Source of the DNA: Cenarchaeum symbiont of Oopsacas minuta
GTDB taxonomy: Archaea; Thermoproteota; Nitrososphaeria; Nitrososphaerales; Nitrosopumilaceae
Reading direction: 5' to 3'
Assembly: GCA_029948415.1 (NCBI GenBank)
Contig: JAJIZT010000001.1
Span: 619,905 to 683,904, forward strand
Length of the DNA: 64,000 nucleotides
A program made the position numbers and the translations under genes. This document shows positions 28,308 to 37,699 of the stretch, in pieces. Within the stretch, counting starts at the first letter, position 1; each line of letters begins with the position of its first letter. The notes beneath the pieces were generated by a model. It was not told the origin of the DNA. It saw nothing but the letters and a program-made list of their open reading frames with translations, and did not search any database.

Positions 28308-28388
28308 ATATGAGGTCATTTCCCTGCCTATAATTATCAAGAAAGTTTTACATTTACGCACAAAAATACAGAGTAGATGACCTCATAC
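28308..28388. repeat. MITE copy 3
   Basis: 81 bp; termini ATATGAGGTCA and inverted GTATGAGGTCA. The interior is nearly identical to copy 4 (55383-55463) and is the reverse orientation of copies 1 and 2. No matching 8-bp flanks: the right side joins an IS66-type end fragment. It lies 49 bp upstream of the iscA start codon. Confidence 0.75.
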
Positions 28389-28420
28389 TACCTCTTCAAA
28401 GATGTTCTTACCGTGTGCCT
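28389..28420 (-). repeat. Right-end fragment of an IS66-type element
   Basis: About 32 bp match the 3' end of the IS66-type family (GGCACACGGTAAGAACATC on the minus strand), directly joined to MITE copy 3. It is too short to tell how it arose. Confidence 0.55.
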
Positions 28421-28539
28421 TGGTCTGTTGCACAAGATTCCTAATATTGAAAATGTCAGGGTATGATTTGGATATAAAAACTCGAGTTATGCAACAAAGT
28501 ACTTTTGTAGATGTGTTTTTAACTATGAGGTATTGAAGA

Positions 28540-28650
28540 ATGTATATGAATCGACGTTTCATACTTGTCATATGTGTGTTGAGTGCAGTTGTTACAGCTG
28601 CATTCTTTATGGGCTCACCGTTGTTTGGTGGCTTTGACATGTCTAGATAA
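28540..28650 (+). CDS. Candidate 36-residue membrane protein
   Basis: A short frame reads MYMNRRFILVICVLSAVV and continues through AFFMGSPLFGGFDMSR. It has two Arg, then a hydrophobic segment of about 20 residues and a short polar end, like other tiny membrane proteins. It converges with bioF and overlaps its stop by 8 bp. The opposite-strand frame in the same place (28383-28640) has no membrane logic and partly translates mobile-element sequence. Function unknown. Confidence 0.35.
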   Translation: MYMNRRFILVICVLSAVVTAAFFMGSPLFGGFDMSR

Positions 28651-29776
28651 TTTTAAAAAAACATCCTGCAGACTCGATGGCATTTGAGATAATACGCATT
28701 TGAGTCAAACTCATGTTGGCAGTTATCGAAAGACGTATTCTAGATCTGCCTTTTTCCACAGTTGGATATCTTACCGCTTGTGCATATACACCATCTTTAG
28801 CAAGCCTTTTTGAAAATTTGATGGCAATATTTTCATCACCGATATGTATGGGTATTATGTGAGAATATTTTTTTACATCGTATCCAGCTTTATGCAAATA
28901 TTTTTTCATATATAATGAATTTTTTGCAAGTAGCTTCTGCCGTTTGGATCTTGAATTATGTAAGATCCTCGTAGAAGCATGTGATGCGATATGTTTTGGA
29001 ATAGCTGACGTGTATATCAAAGTCTTGGCTGTATTTATGCATAAATCAACTAGATTTGAATTAGATGCAATATATCCGCCAAATGATCCAAGAGCTTTAC
29101 TCAGACTGCTTACGTATACATCTGGTTGTTTGCCAAAATCTGCCCAACTTCCCATACCGTTATGACCCAATGCAAAATCTCCATGTGCATCATCAAGTAT
29201 CGTTATCGCGTTGTATTTGTTGGCCAATTCGCATATACGTCTAGCATTAGATAGATCTCCATCCATACTAAACGTTCCTTCTGTAACAATAAATTTCCGT
29301 TTAGGGAATTTTTTACATTTTTTTTCCAAATCATCCATATCATTATGTCTGTATACGATAGTCTTTGCACCAGAGAGGCGACATGCATCTATAATGCTTG
29401 CATGATTTAATGCATCTGACAATATATAATCATCTTTACCAGCTAGAGCAGTCAAGACACCGATGTTTGCCATGTATCCTGTAGGAAATACAAGTGATGA
29501 ATTAAATGATTTTACCTTTGCTAAAATTGATTCAAGTTTATGTATTTTCTCATCGCTACCAGAGAGTAGTCTAGAGCTTGACTGCATACGATCCGTTTTC
29601 TGCATACCAATTGATTGGAGCATTCCAAGATAGTCATTAGAGCATGCATTTATCATGCGTCGATTATTGATTATTATCTCAGAGCCGCTAATCAAAGATG
29701 GAGTTATTTTTCTATACAGTCCAGCTCTACGTATTGTTAAAAGTCTCGAGTTTACAAACGCGAGTTTGTGGGTCAC
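28643..29776 (-). CDS. bioF: 8-amino-7-oxononanoate synthase
   Basis: PLP enzyme of the alpha-oxoamine synthase family that condenses pimeloyl-CoA or -ACP with alanine in biotin synthesis. Visible motifs are CSNDYLGM near the N-terminus, FPTGYMANIGVLTALAG, ILDDAHGDFALGHNGMG (PLP-binding Asp) and VSSLSKALGSFGGYI with the Schiff-base Lys. The 377-aa length is normal. It overlaps bioB by 4 bp and is clearly in its operon. bioA and bioD are not in the window. 2-amino-3-ketobutyrate CoA ligase is a homologue, but the bioB neighbour decides. Confidence 0.88.
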   Translation of the reverse strand: MTHKLAFVNSRLLTIRRAGLYRKITPSLISGSEIIINNRRMINACSNDYLGMLQSIGMQKTDRMQSSSRLLSGSDEKIHKLESILAKVKSFNSSLVFPTGYMANIGVLTALAGKDDYILSDALNHASIIDACRLSGAKTIVYRHNDMDDLEKKCKKFPKRKFIVTEGTFSMDGDLSNARRICELANKYNAITILDDAHGDFALGHNGMGSWADFGKQPDVYVSSLSKALGSFGGYIASNSNLVDLCINTAKTLIYTSAIPKHIASHASTRILHNSRSKRQKLLAKNSLYMKKYLHKAGYDVKKYSHIIPIHIGDENIAIKFSKRLAKDGVYAQAVRYPTVEKGRSRIRLSITANMSLTQMRIISNAIESAGCFFKII

Positions 29777-30756
29777 TGTCCAAGGCCAGCCTTTTTTATC
29801 ATCGCAGAATCTTTTTCTGGACTGTTTCCTCCAGTTGTGAGATATCCTGCAGTTATGATACCGTTTGCACCACCACGTAGCAAGGAAGCACCATCATCAT
29901 CAAACGCTTTTTCTCTACCACCAGAGATCTTTATTATTGAATGAGGTAGTAAAAATCGTAACACCGCAAACATACGTGCAGATTCTTTGGCATTTAGATG
30001 AGTTTGAAATTGCAATGGAGTACCTGCCATTGGGACAAGTATGTTTATAGTCACTTCTTCTGGACAAATTCTAGATAAATCCAAAGCAAGTTCAAGTCGT
30101 TGTTGGCGGCTTTCACCCATTCCAATTATCCCTCCAGTACACAGTTCAAGCCCCGCTTTACGAGCTATCTGCAACGTCTTGAGACGATCATCATATGTAT
30201 GAGTAGTACATATCTTTGGAAACATTGATCTGCAAGTTTCTAGATTGTGATTATAACGACGTACGCCTATTCTATATAGAGTTTCGGCTTGAGTCTTGTT
30301 CAAAAATCCAAGACTGCATTCCACAGATATGCCAACTTCTTGTATGATACGACGTATAATGTCACACACATCTTTAAAATCTTGAAGAGGTGGTTCTCTC
30401 CATGCAGCTACAAGACAATATGATTCAGAACCTTGTGTCCTTGCATCCATTGCCCGAGATACAATTTCATCAGCTGGAGGTAGAACATACGTATCTATTC
30501 CAGTATTATAAAATGCAGACTGTCCACAAAATGTACAGTCTTCACTACACATATTTTTTTTAATATTGTGTAATTGCTCCACATCGACATTGGTTCCATT
30601 TACCTCTCTAGTAATATCGTCTGCAACAGATGTCAAAAATGATAATTCATCATCTTTTATATTCATTAAAAACTGAGCCTGTTTTGTATTCACACCGTTA
30701 GCAGATATTGATGCATTTTTGCATTCTTGTATTAGATTTTGTATATTCAATATCAT
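29773..30756 (-). CDS. bioB: Biotin synthase (radical SAM)
   Basis: BioB inserts sulfur into dethiobiotin using S-adenosylmethionine and two Fe-S clusters. The radical SAM cluster is in CSEDCTFCGQS. Other family segments are YNHNLETC, GGIIGMGESRQQRLELALDL and LVPMAGTPLQ. It is 327 aa, normal. The start ATG at 30756 lies 80 bp after the preceding gene, with TATA-like sequences between, so bioB-bioF is probably a separate transcript. Confidence 0.92.
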   Translation of the reverse strand: MILNIQNLIQECKNASISANGVNTKQAQFLMNIKDDELSFLTSVADDITREVNGTNVDVEQLHNIKKNMCSEDCTFCGQSAFYNTGIDTYVLPPADEIVSRAMDARTQGSESYCLVAAWREPPLQDFKDVCDIIRRIIQEVGISVECSLGFLNKTQAETLYRIGVRRYNHNLETCRSMFPKICTTHTYDDRLKTLQIARKAGLELCTGGIIGMGESRQQRLELALDLSRICPEEVTINILVPMAGTPLQFQTHLNAKESARMFAVLRFLLPHSIIKISGGREKAFDDDGASLLRGGANGIITAGYLTTGGNSPEKDSAMIKKAGLGQ

Positions 30757-30835
30757 ATCTCAAATATGTACTCTAATTAAGAATAACTGCAAAATATATG
30801 CACAATTTGTTTTTGCCACCTTTTATAATATGATT

Positions 30836-32956
30836 TTATTCTAGGATAAATTGAGTTTCAGATTCTAATGAATCTATCTTAACAATATATGAACCAGATG
30901 GTAGTCCTGCAGGGATATCCCAATATGTCTCAAATGTTCCACTCGATATTACCTGTGCGTCAAGTTCATGTAATGATTCACCAGTGGTCGTATATATGAT
31001 CAATTGTACACTCTGTAAATCTGGGATATTTACGCCTGTTATTCGAAGAATATTATCATTCAACACAGTAGCGTATATCTGCGTATCTGTATTCATTGCA
31101 GCAACCACATTAAATACAGCATCACCGATATTTGCCTCTCCACTTTGTGCCCGGATTGTCCATTGACCAGTTACTGCGTTGGGTGGAATTCTAAAAGTGT
31201 TATCTGAGATTTTTCCATTTAAAGAACCGCTCCCACTAAATATCTGTTTTGTCCTAACTATGTTTCCATCAGAATCCAAAAGAGATAGATCTAATAAAAC
31301 TTGGGTTGTAGTTTCTATATCACCCAACACGAAAATCTCCGAACCTTGTACATATGTAGATTTTGTTGTCATTATGGTAATTAATCCTGTTCCATATACA
31401 ATATTTACTCCAAAATTTACCTCTGTTTCAGTAGTAGCTTTTGTAGCTATCATTGTGTATACACCGCTAGGATAACCACCTAAATCTAGAGGATAGTTTA
31501 GTTTACCACTAGGTCCAATAGTTACATGATCTTCAAATTTTTCCCTGTTCGAGTTATCTAACACTATAATGGAAATGTGGCTATTTGGTTTAGCGTCGAT
31601 GAATGCATTTACAGATTCTGATGAGCGATAATTTATTTTGTCAAGATGTAGCACGATGCTTTCTTTTGCAAATTCACCAAGTCCTCCCAATATTACCGCC
31701 GTAATGGAGTTTTGTGATACAAGCAATGCATATGTTCCTTCTGGGTCAGAATGTGTCGTTGTAAATTCTATACGCACATTGCCATTTGAATCTGGCAATA
31801 CCACATCAGAATATACTTCGTTATTTCTTGGATCCGTTATTATCACTTCAACTGGATAATCAGGGTGTACAGTTCCCGTAAATGCCATAACATCACCTGG
31901 TTTAAATTTCAATAATGTCGGAGCAATGTTAATTACTTGTACGTCACTGACTGTAAACAGCCTTGATTCTGTTATACGACCGTCTGTAGCTTTTATCATA
32001 TAAGATCCTGTAGGTAGATCAGACTGTACTAGTACATTATGGATCCATTCTCCAATTGAATTTGTTTCAATTATTTTAGATTCCAAAGGAATCGATTCAG
32101 AGGTTAGTACAGTGACAACTATGTATGAATTTTGTTTTGCAGTTCCACTAAATTCTGTAATTTTAGAAGGTAAAACTTCCGTAGGCCCAAATATCAAAAT
32201 GTTTTGTATATCATCTTTTGGTGTTTCTGTATTTGCAGTGCCAAGCCGTATACTAAGATCCTTACGATTGTCTTGAGAATCTATTATGATAAAATTTGTT
32301 CTATCTGCTTTAATATCATTTGGGATATGTGCTGTATCGAGTATGCGACCATCATTTGATGCAGTATATGTGCCTATAAATTTTGTGTCAATGTAAAAGT
32401 CAACACTCTCTCCAGATACTAAACCACTTGCCACTATTCTTATAGTTCCGCCCACATTTGGTCTCTCTGGAACTATACGAAGTTCTGTATAGTTTGTGAT
32501 TGCATTATCTTTTAGTAATTGTTCATCATCAATATCAGGCGGTGTTACAGGTTCTACAGGTCTTTCATCTAGTATAACTCCAGAACCAACAGTGTTGCCA
32601 TTTATGTCAAATGCATTCCAATTTATTTTAAAATATTCACTATCGGTGTGTATACCAAACTGTATAGATGTGTTTGGTTCCAATACAGTTGCTGCTGTAA
32701 ATGTAAGTATTCCTGCAGGATTTATTGACGCAATCCAATTGTTATTTATTTTATAAGATCTAAAATCTCCTGAATCTAGCCAAATTGAAAATGACCGAAT
32801 AGGTACACCGTCAGAATTTTCAACTGTCAAAATAACACTAGTGTCTATGGATTCGCTTGAGACCTCTACTTGTGCCCAAGATTCAGAAACTGATGGAACT
32901 GCAAAAAGAACCACAGTTGTTGCTAGTACAAGTCCAAACATGCGTTGAGACATCAT
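30836..32956 (-). CDS. Large secreted protein with repeated beta-sandwich domains (706 aa)
   Basis: A signal peptide is clear: MMSQRMFGLVLATTVVLFAV then SVSESWAQ. The rest is a series of roughly 90-110-residue beta-rich units with recurring endings such as PTGSYMIKAT, PEGTYALLVS, PSGVYTMIAT and PSGSYIVKID, typical of secreted Ig-like repeats in this phylum. No membrane anchor is seen at the C-terminus. It is probably a cell-surface or S-layer-associated protein. The gene lies 8 bp upstream-adjacent to the OLD-family gene on the same strand. Confidence 0.8.
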   Translation of the reverse strand: MMSQRMFGLVLATTVVLFAVPSVSESWAQVEVSSESIDTSVILTVENSDGVPIRSFSIWLDSGDFRSYKINNNWIASINPAGILTFTAATVLEPNTSIQFGIHTDSEYFKINWNAFDINGNTVGSGVILDERPVEPVTPPDIDDEQLLKDNAITNYTELRIVPERPNVGGTIRIVASGLVSGESVDFYIDTKFIGTYTASNDGRILDTAHIPNDIKADRTNFIIIDSQDNRKDLSIRLGTANTETPKDDIQNILIFGPTEVLPSKITEFSGTAKQNSYIVVTVLTSESIPLESKIIETNSIGEWIHNVLVQSDLPTGSYMIKATDGRITESRLFTVSDVQVINIAPTLLKFKPGDVMAFTGTVHPDYPVEVIITDPRNNEVYSDVVLPDSNGNVRIEFTTTHSDPEGTYALLVSQNSITAVILGGLGEFAKESIVLHLDKINYRSSESVNAFIDAKPNSHISIIVLDNSNREKFEDHVTIGPSGKLNYPLDLGGYPSGVYTMIATKATTETEVNFGVNIVYGTGLITIMTTKSTYVQGSEIFVLGDIETTTQVLLDLSLLDSDGNIVRTKQIFSGSGSLNGKISDNTFRIPPNAVTGQWTIRAQSGEANIGDAVFNVVAAMNTDTQIYATVLNDNILRITGVNIPDLQSVQLIIYTTTGESLHELDAQVISSGTFETYWDIPAGLPSGSYIVKIDSLESETQFILE

Positions 32957-32963
32957 ATATGAC

Positions 32964-35057
32964 TCACATTTTTGCCTTTGGAGCTTTGTCTATATCAGAC
33001 TTTGCAGTTATATTTTGATATTCACGTATTCTTTCTGCAATAAGTCTGTAAAGGGAACGCAAGTTGTCCTTTGTACGATCGGTAAGAAACCCTGCCTCAT
33101 CAGATGCTATTTTTCCACATATGTATCTAGTAATCTCTTCGTTTTCAAATCTCCCCCAATCATCTTCACGTCGATCTTCCCATATGCCTTTCAGACTATC
33201 TAATATTCCAATCTCAGATCTAGCTTGTATGTCTTTTGTTTGTACATTCTCATAGCCTTCACGACGTAATTTTATCTCATAGGTCTGATTTACAGCATAG
33301 AGGTAATCATCAGGTACTAGATAATCTTCAATTGAATGAACTGGTTTGCTATCTTTTTCATAAAATATAATTTGCGATCTATTAAATCCATTTGCTGTAA
33401 GCTGTGCAGATATTTGCATCGATTCTTCACTATTGTCAAGTAGTATGAATGTACGATAATCATGATTTCTATAAAAAATCGATAAAGGTAGAACAGAATT
33501 TTTTGTATATGCAGGAACCACGTTTAATGGATTCATCGAGATGTTTGGATCTTGCAAGTATTTATCAAATGAATTCAGATATAGACTATCTGACATTGTC
33601 TCTACTATAATTACAGGACGTGAATTTATGCCAATTTCACGATCTACTATAGAACTTACCATGCCGCGTGAGAGACCATACAATATTGGTGTAAGTGTTG
33701 CATCGTCTGCATTCCAATAATCATAAAAGATATGGCTCAAGTGTTTTCGTTTGTCAAGTTCAACTACTAGTAGGTTGCCTGGAGTATAATCAAATATCAT
33801 AAATGGTGAATGTGTAGCATATAGAACTTGATTTGATCCTGCTAGTGATTTTAGCAGATCAGATATTCCCATCTGTTGTGTTGGATGTAGGTTTCGTGCT
33901 GGTTCATCAAGTAGCAATATTGCTTCTTTTAGTTCAGCTCTCTGCGTCTCGGCAGCAAAATTTACTATGAATGAAAATGTCCATTTAAATCCCTCAGCAC
34001 GCCTATTTAATAGGCCAGTATTAGTTATGGTTCCATCATGGTGCACATCAGATATTACCACACTCATTATGTTGCCAGGTTGATAAGTAAGGCTCACATG
34101 TATTGGATCTCCCTTCCATGCAGGGTTTAGACGGGATGTAAGTCTGTTACTTGCTGTGTTTAGGAATTTTATAAGTCGAGATGGACTATCATGTAGATTT
34201 TCCATCTCTTCTACATCTAGTTCTGCAAGATAAAAGAGGTTTCTTACTGTCTCTGCTTTATCAAATTCTTCCACGTATTCAAGACCACTGTATACTTCAC
34301 CTTTTGAATTTTTTACGTATTCGTTAAGATTTATGTTTCCATAGATCTTTTTATAATCTGAAAAGTATACGAATCTTGGATGCAGATTTACTGCCACAAA
34401 ATTTTCCAATGCTTTTCTATCAGTCTTGCCCGAAAGTAGATTTTTGAATTGGTTTGAAGGATTCGAGTATATCTTTTCCCATTCTTGTAATACAAGTGGT
34501 TCTTGTGATGCATTAACATGAAATGTGTTGCTAAATTCAGACATTCCGGTATCAAATTCTTCTTGAGTTTCTGGCGGAATTTTTTTAAAGAATCCAGTAT
34601 CAAGTTGTATACGTATATGATTAGGTAGTGTATCAAGAAAGGCAAAGATTTTTTCAGTAAAATTATCCCACGAGTTGATCTCTTCATTTGTCTTATCACT
34701 AACATTCAATCCTTTAAAATCGTATATCGGATCATCTTGTTTGTTGGTTCGAATTATTGAGATCCTATCAATATTTGGCAGATTTGGGAATTTTTCTTTT
34801 ATTAACGATATTTCATTTTTTGTTAGCTCAAATTCTCCTTCCACTATGTTTATCTCAGATTTTAGATCTTCTGTCATTTCATCACACAGATCCAAATCAG
34901 ATACCTTTTCGGTTCTGTTCAATAATGTAAGCGCCTGCAATATTGTCGTTTTGCCACTCTCATTTCTACCGATGAATGCTGCCAAATCACCTACGGTTAT
35001 CTCGCCAGAATCGTGTATGCATCTATAGGCTCGCACACGGAATTTACGTAGTCTCAA
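32964..35057 (-). CDS. OLD-family ATPase/nuclease (AAA plus TOPRIM, 697 aa)
   Basis: The N-terminal ABC/SMC-like ATPase has Walker A FIGRNESGKTTILQALTLL, and Walker B ILLLDEPARNLHPTQQM followed by VLYATHSPFMIFD. The C-terminal TOPRIM-like part has RPVIIVETMSDSLYLNSF and RTFILLDNSEES, the usual acidic residues of OLD nucleases. OLD proteins act in DNA repair and in phage defence (for example Gabija's GajA). No GajB-like helicase or reverse transcriptase is next to it, so this is a stand-alone class 1 type. The neighbour downstream is a secreted protein. Confidence 0.82.
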   Translation of the reverse strand: MRLRKFRVRAYRCIHDSGEITVGDLAAFIGRNESGKTTILQALTLLNRTEKVSDLDLCDEMTEDLKSEINIVEGEFELTKNEISLIKEKFPNLPNIDRISIIRTNKQDDPIYDFKGLNVSDKTNEEINSWDNFTEKIFAFLDTLPNHIRIQLDTGFFKKIPPETQEEFDTGMSEFSNTFHVNASQEPLVLQEWEKIYSNPSNQFKNLLSGKTDRKALENFVAVNLHPRFVYFSDYKKIYGNINLNEYVKNSKGEVYSGLEYVEEFDKAETVRNLFYLAELDVEEMENLHDSPSRLIKFLNTASNRLTSRLNPAWKGDPIHVSLTYQPGNIMSVVISDVHHDGTITNTGLLNRRAEGFKWTFSFIVNFAAETQRAELKEAILLLDEPARNLHPTQQMGISDLLKSLAGSNQVLYATHSPFMIFDYTPGNLLVVELDKRKHLSHIFYDYWNADDATLTPILYGLSRGMVSSIVDREIGINSRPVIIVETMSDSLYLNSFDKYLQDPNISMNPLNVVPAYTKNSVLPLSIFYRNHDYRTFILLDNSEESMQISAQLTANGFNRSQIIFYEKDSKPVHSIEDYLVPDDYLYAVNQTYEIKLRREGYENVQTKDIQARSEIGILDSLKGIWEDRREDDWGRFENEEITRYICGKIASDEAGFLTDRTKDNLRSLYRLIAERIREYQNITAKSDIDKAPKAKM

Positions 35058-35287
35058 TAGGCATTGATCTGATCGCTAGGATTTAACATATAAAACAAAA
35101 AAATATATGACAAACTAGTAACAAACAGTGCAGAATTAGATCCCCCATGAGGGTAGGTATAGAACAGAAATGTGCAAGATTATGCAAAATAGATAAAAAT
35201 TGTTCATAATTATAGTAAAGATATTCTTATGCCTAGTATCACAGAGATGGCAAAATAGATATATGTTAAAACTACTTTCATGCATTT

Positions 35288-35725
35288 GTGACCAAGAATA
35301 CAATCTATGTGATCTTTTTGCTCCCAGTAGTTGCAGGTATAGCTCTTGGAGCCATAGTCTTTGCCCAAGCCATCGAAGAAGGATATTTTCTAGTCAATGA
35401 TGCACGCGTAGAACAAAACTCGGATATTCAGATAAGAGGTCTTGAGCACACATACCATCCATCTGTTCCCATAGAGATCTATGTCATTGTTTCAGACAAG
35501 TCTTATGATTGCGGTGATCTATACATAACCGTATACGATTCTGCTAGTAAAAGTGTCTCCCAAAATGGATACTTTGGAGAGTGTTTTGTGGACAAAGGTG
35601 TTAATTTACCCACATCTGAGACATATTCAGAAAAGATAGACAAAAGAGGCAAATACACCATTGAAGCAAAAATGTACGATCACATAGATTCTATACGTGT
35701 AAAAGAGACATTTTACATAAGATAG
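35288..35725 (+). CDS. Small exported or membrane-anchored protein (145 aa)
   Basis: GTG start at 35288. The hydrophobic N-terminus (YVIFLLPVVAGIALGAIVFA) is a signal peptide or anchor. The rest is a single beta-sandwich-like domain (EIYVIVSDKSYDCGDLYITV; GKYTIEAKMYD) with two Cys that could pair. The family is not known to me, but the pattern resembles the small secreted Ig-like proteins common in this phylum. The 35058-35287 gap before it is AT-rich; I see only a weak hairpin near 35143 there. Confidence 0.65.
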   Translation: MTKNTIYVIFLLPVVAGIALGAIVFAQAIEEGYFLVNDARVEQNSDIQIRGLEHTYHPSVPIEIYVIVSDKSYDCGDLYITVYDSASKSVSQNGYFGECFVDKGVNLPTSETYSEKIDKRGKYTIEAKMYDHIDSIRVKETFYIR

Positions 35726-35795
35726 GTGAACGATATATAATGACGCATTATACAAACAATAGTATGACATTAATGATCAGTGAGGAGTTGGACAT

Positions 35796-37109
35796 ATGAT
35801 GGATGTAATAGAAGAGATTATCAAATTTAGAAAAGATCTAGAAGATGCCAAAAAAGATGTCAATAGTATGAATGATAAAAGTAAAAAGCTAGTATCAGAT
35901 AAGAGATCAAGTCCTGGTAAAGAGGTAGCAAAACCTATGGTAAAGAAAAAATCAGCTCTAGTAAAGAGATCAAGTCCTGGTAAAGAGGTAGCAAAACCTA
36001 TGGTAAAGAAAAAATCAGCTCTAGTAAAGAGATCAAGTCCTGGTAAAGAGGTAGCAAAACCTATGGTAAAGAAAAAATCAGCTCTAGTAAAGAGATCAAG
36101 TCCTGGTAAAGAGGTAGCAAAACCTATGGTAAAGAAAAAATCAGCTCTAGTAAAGAGATCAAGTCCTGGTAAAGAGGTAGCAAAACCTATGGTAAAGAAA
36201 AAATCAGCTCTAGTAAAGAGATCAAGTCCTGGTAAAGAGGTAGCAAAACCTATGGTAAAGAAAAAATCAGCTCTAGTAAAGAGATCAAGTCCTGGTAAAG
36301 AGGTAGCAAAACCTATGGTAAAGAAAAAATCAGCTCTAGTAAAGAGATCAAGTCCTGGTAAAGATACAATAATAGAAAAAAAATCATCGATAAAAAAGAA
36401 ATCTAGTTTTAAAAAATCTTTAAAAATCATCCCAAAAAAAACTCCGACTGTGAAAAAAACGGTTTCTGTAAAATCGATTTCAAAGAAAAATCCAAAACAA
36501 ATAGTTAAAAAATCTCAAAATACACCTGTAAAATCAAAAAAAATAATCACGGTAAAAGATAAAGATGCAACTAAAAATTCAGTGAAAAAAACATCTGTAA
36601 AGTCAGATATGAAAAAGAAAGATTCATCTGTAAAAAATAAACCTCCCATCGAACCCAAAATAGAAGAGAACCCCCAAACGTTGGAAGAGGAGATAGAAGA
36701 TGTGATGAGTGAAGAGGAGATCAAGAATCTAGAGATTGAGAAAGCAAACATGGAAAAGCTTACCTACCGAGTCTGTGAACTACTTGCAACTTTTGAATCA
36801 AACAGTATGCATCAAAACCAAATTTGGAGAAAGATGAGGTTAAACGCTAGAGATGGTGCTAGACTTGCACTGAGGCTTGAGAGAAGAGGAATAATCAACA
36901 GAGAAAAGATTCTCGACAAAGGTAGATGGACATACAATCTCACTCTGAAAAAATCTCCTATTAGCACTGAATCAATAATTAATGCACCATGTCTTACGTG
37001 TAAAGTAGAACAAAAATGTACGCTTGAAGGCGAAGTCAGTCCTAGAACATGTCAATATATCAACGATTGGGTTTTGGCAAAATTCTCTAGGTCAAAGTCT
37101 AAAAAATGA
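35796..37109 (+). CDS. TFE-beta / RPC34-like transcription factor with an expanded Lys-rich repeat region
   Basis: The C-terminal 120 residues match the RPC34/TFE-beta family: a winged helix (YRVCELLATFESNSMHQNQI, RLALRLERRGIINREKI) and a four-Cys cluster C399, C402, C408, C419 in the form CxxC-x5-C...SPRTCQY, which binds a 4Fe-4S cluster in relatives. TFE-beta works with TFE-alpha to stabilise open complexes at archaeal promoters. The first 300 residues are Lys/Ser-rich and include seven exact 21-residue repeats. The usual family member is far shorter, so this tail is unusual. It ends 4 bp inside the RlmE gene. Confidence 0.72.
   Translation: MMDVIEEIIKFRKDLEDAKKDVNSMNDKSKKLVSDKRSSPGKEVAKPMVKKKSALVKRSSPGKEVAKPMVKKKSALVKRSSPGKEVAKPMVKKKSALVKRSSPGKEVAKPMVKKKSALVKRSSPGKEVAKPMVKKKSALVKRSSPGKEVAKPMVKKKSALVKRSSPGKEVAKPMVKKKSALVKRSSPGKDTIIEKKSSIKKKSSFKKSLKIIPKKTPTVKKTVSVKSISKKNPKQIVKKSQNTPVKSKKIITVKDKDATKNSVKKTSVKSDMKKKDSSVKNKPPIEPKIEENPQTLEEEIEDVMSEEEIKNLEIEKANMEKLTYRVCELLATFESNSMHQNQIWRKMRLNARDGARLALRLERRGIINREKILDKGRWTYNLTLKKSPISTESIINAPCLTCKVEQKCTLEGEVSPRTCQYINDWVLAKFSRSKSKK
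35901..36341 (+). repeat. Seven identical 63-bp tandem repeats in the TFE-beta gene
   Basis: Each unit encodes KRSSPGKEVAKPMVKKKSAL plus V. All seven copies look identical at the DNA level, and a partial eighth follows (KRSSPGKD). Perfect identity suggests recent expansion by slippage or recombination. The unit length is a multiple of three, so changes in copy number keep the frame. Confidence 0.9.
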
Positions 37110-37699
37110 GACCAAGTGAAGCCAAGCGAGATCATTATAGAAGACTTGCAAGAGAACAAGGGTATAGAAGTCGTTCAGCATACAAGTTAAAGGAGTTAAA
37201 CAAAGCATATCGTATCATAGGTCCAGGCTTTGTAATACTCGATTTAGGTTGCGCCCCTGGAGGCTGGATGCAAGTTGCAGTACAGGCATCTGGCAACCGT
37301 GGAAGAGTCATAGGTGTAGATACATCATATGTAGAAGAGGTGCAGGGAGCAGAGATATTACGCGCAGATATTGAAGATTCCAACATACATGAAGAGATTG
37401 TAAACATAGTTGGAGGCAAGATAAATGCAATGATATGTGATCTCTCTCCACAGGTAATAGGCAGTTGGTCAGTGGATCATGCAAGACAGATATCATTAAA
37501 CTATAGTGCGGCCAAGATAATGGATCGTGCTCTTGTACAAAAAGGTAACGCATTATTCAAAGTATTTGATGGTCCATACTCATCAGAGTTTAGATCATAC
37601 ATGTCTGAAAAATTTGCAAAAACAAAACTCACAAAACCAAAGGCAAGTAGAAAAGGAAGTAGTGAAGTATATGCTGTATGCCTTGGATACCATGGCTAG
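37106..37699 (+). CDS. rlmE: 23S rRNA (uridine-2'-O-)-methyltransferase, FtsJ/RlmE family
   Basis: The enzyme methylates a ribose 2'-OH in rRNA. Family motifs: RSRSAYKLKELNKAY, ILDLGCAPGGWMQVAV (SAM binding), MICDLSPQVIGSWSVDH (catalytic Asp) and NALFKVFDG (catalytic Lys). At 197 aa it is a standard archaeal FtsJ. It overlaps TFE-beta by 4 bp and Trm1 (convergent) by 4 bp. Confidence 0.9.
   Translation: MRPSEAKRDHYRRLAREQGYRSRSAYKLKELNKAYRIIGPGFVILDLGCAPGGWMQVAVQASGNRGRVIGVDTSYVEEVQGAEILRADIEDSNIHEEIVNIVGGKINAMICDLSPQVIGSWSVDHARQISLNYSAAKIMDRALVQKGNALFKVFDGPYSSEFRSYMSEKFAKTKLTKPKASRKGSSEVYAVCLGYHG

Noticed and set aside
28260-28361. N-terminal extension of the IscA-like gene
   Set aside because: The added residues are the translation of MITE copy 3 and the promoter; the same MITE-derived peptide appears as an opposite-strand frame at 55436.
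28383-28640. Minus-strand 85-codon frame between bioF and the MITE
   Set aside because: Its 3' part is IS66-type terminal sequence and the rest has no domain or membrane logic; the plus-strand small frame in the same place is more convincing.
35058-35287. A short hairpin around CCCCCATGAGGG as an RNA gene or riboswitch
   Set aside because: The stem is only three or four base pairs and no known class fits.
35777-36430. Minus-strand frame of 217 codons with repeated FFFTIGFATSLPGLDLFTRAD
   Set aside because: It is the antisense of the 63-bp repeats in the TFE-beta gene; the plus frame continues into a recognisable domain.
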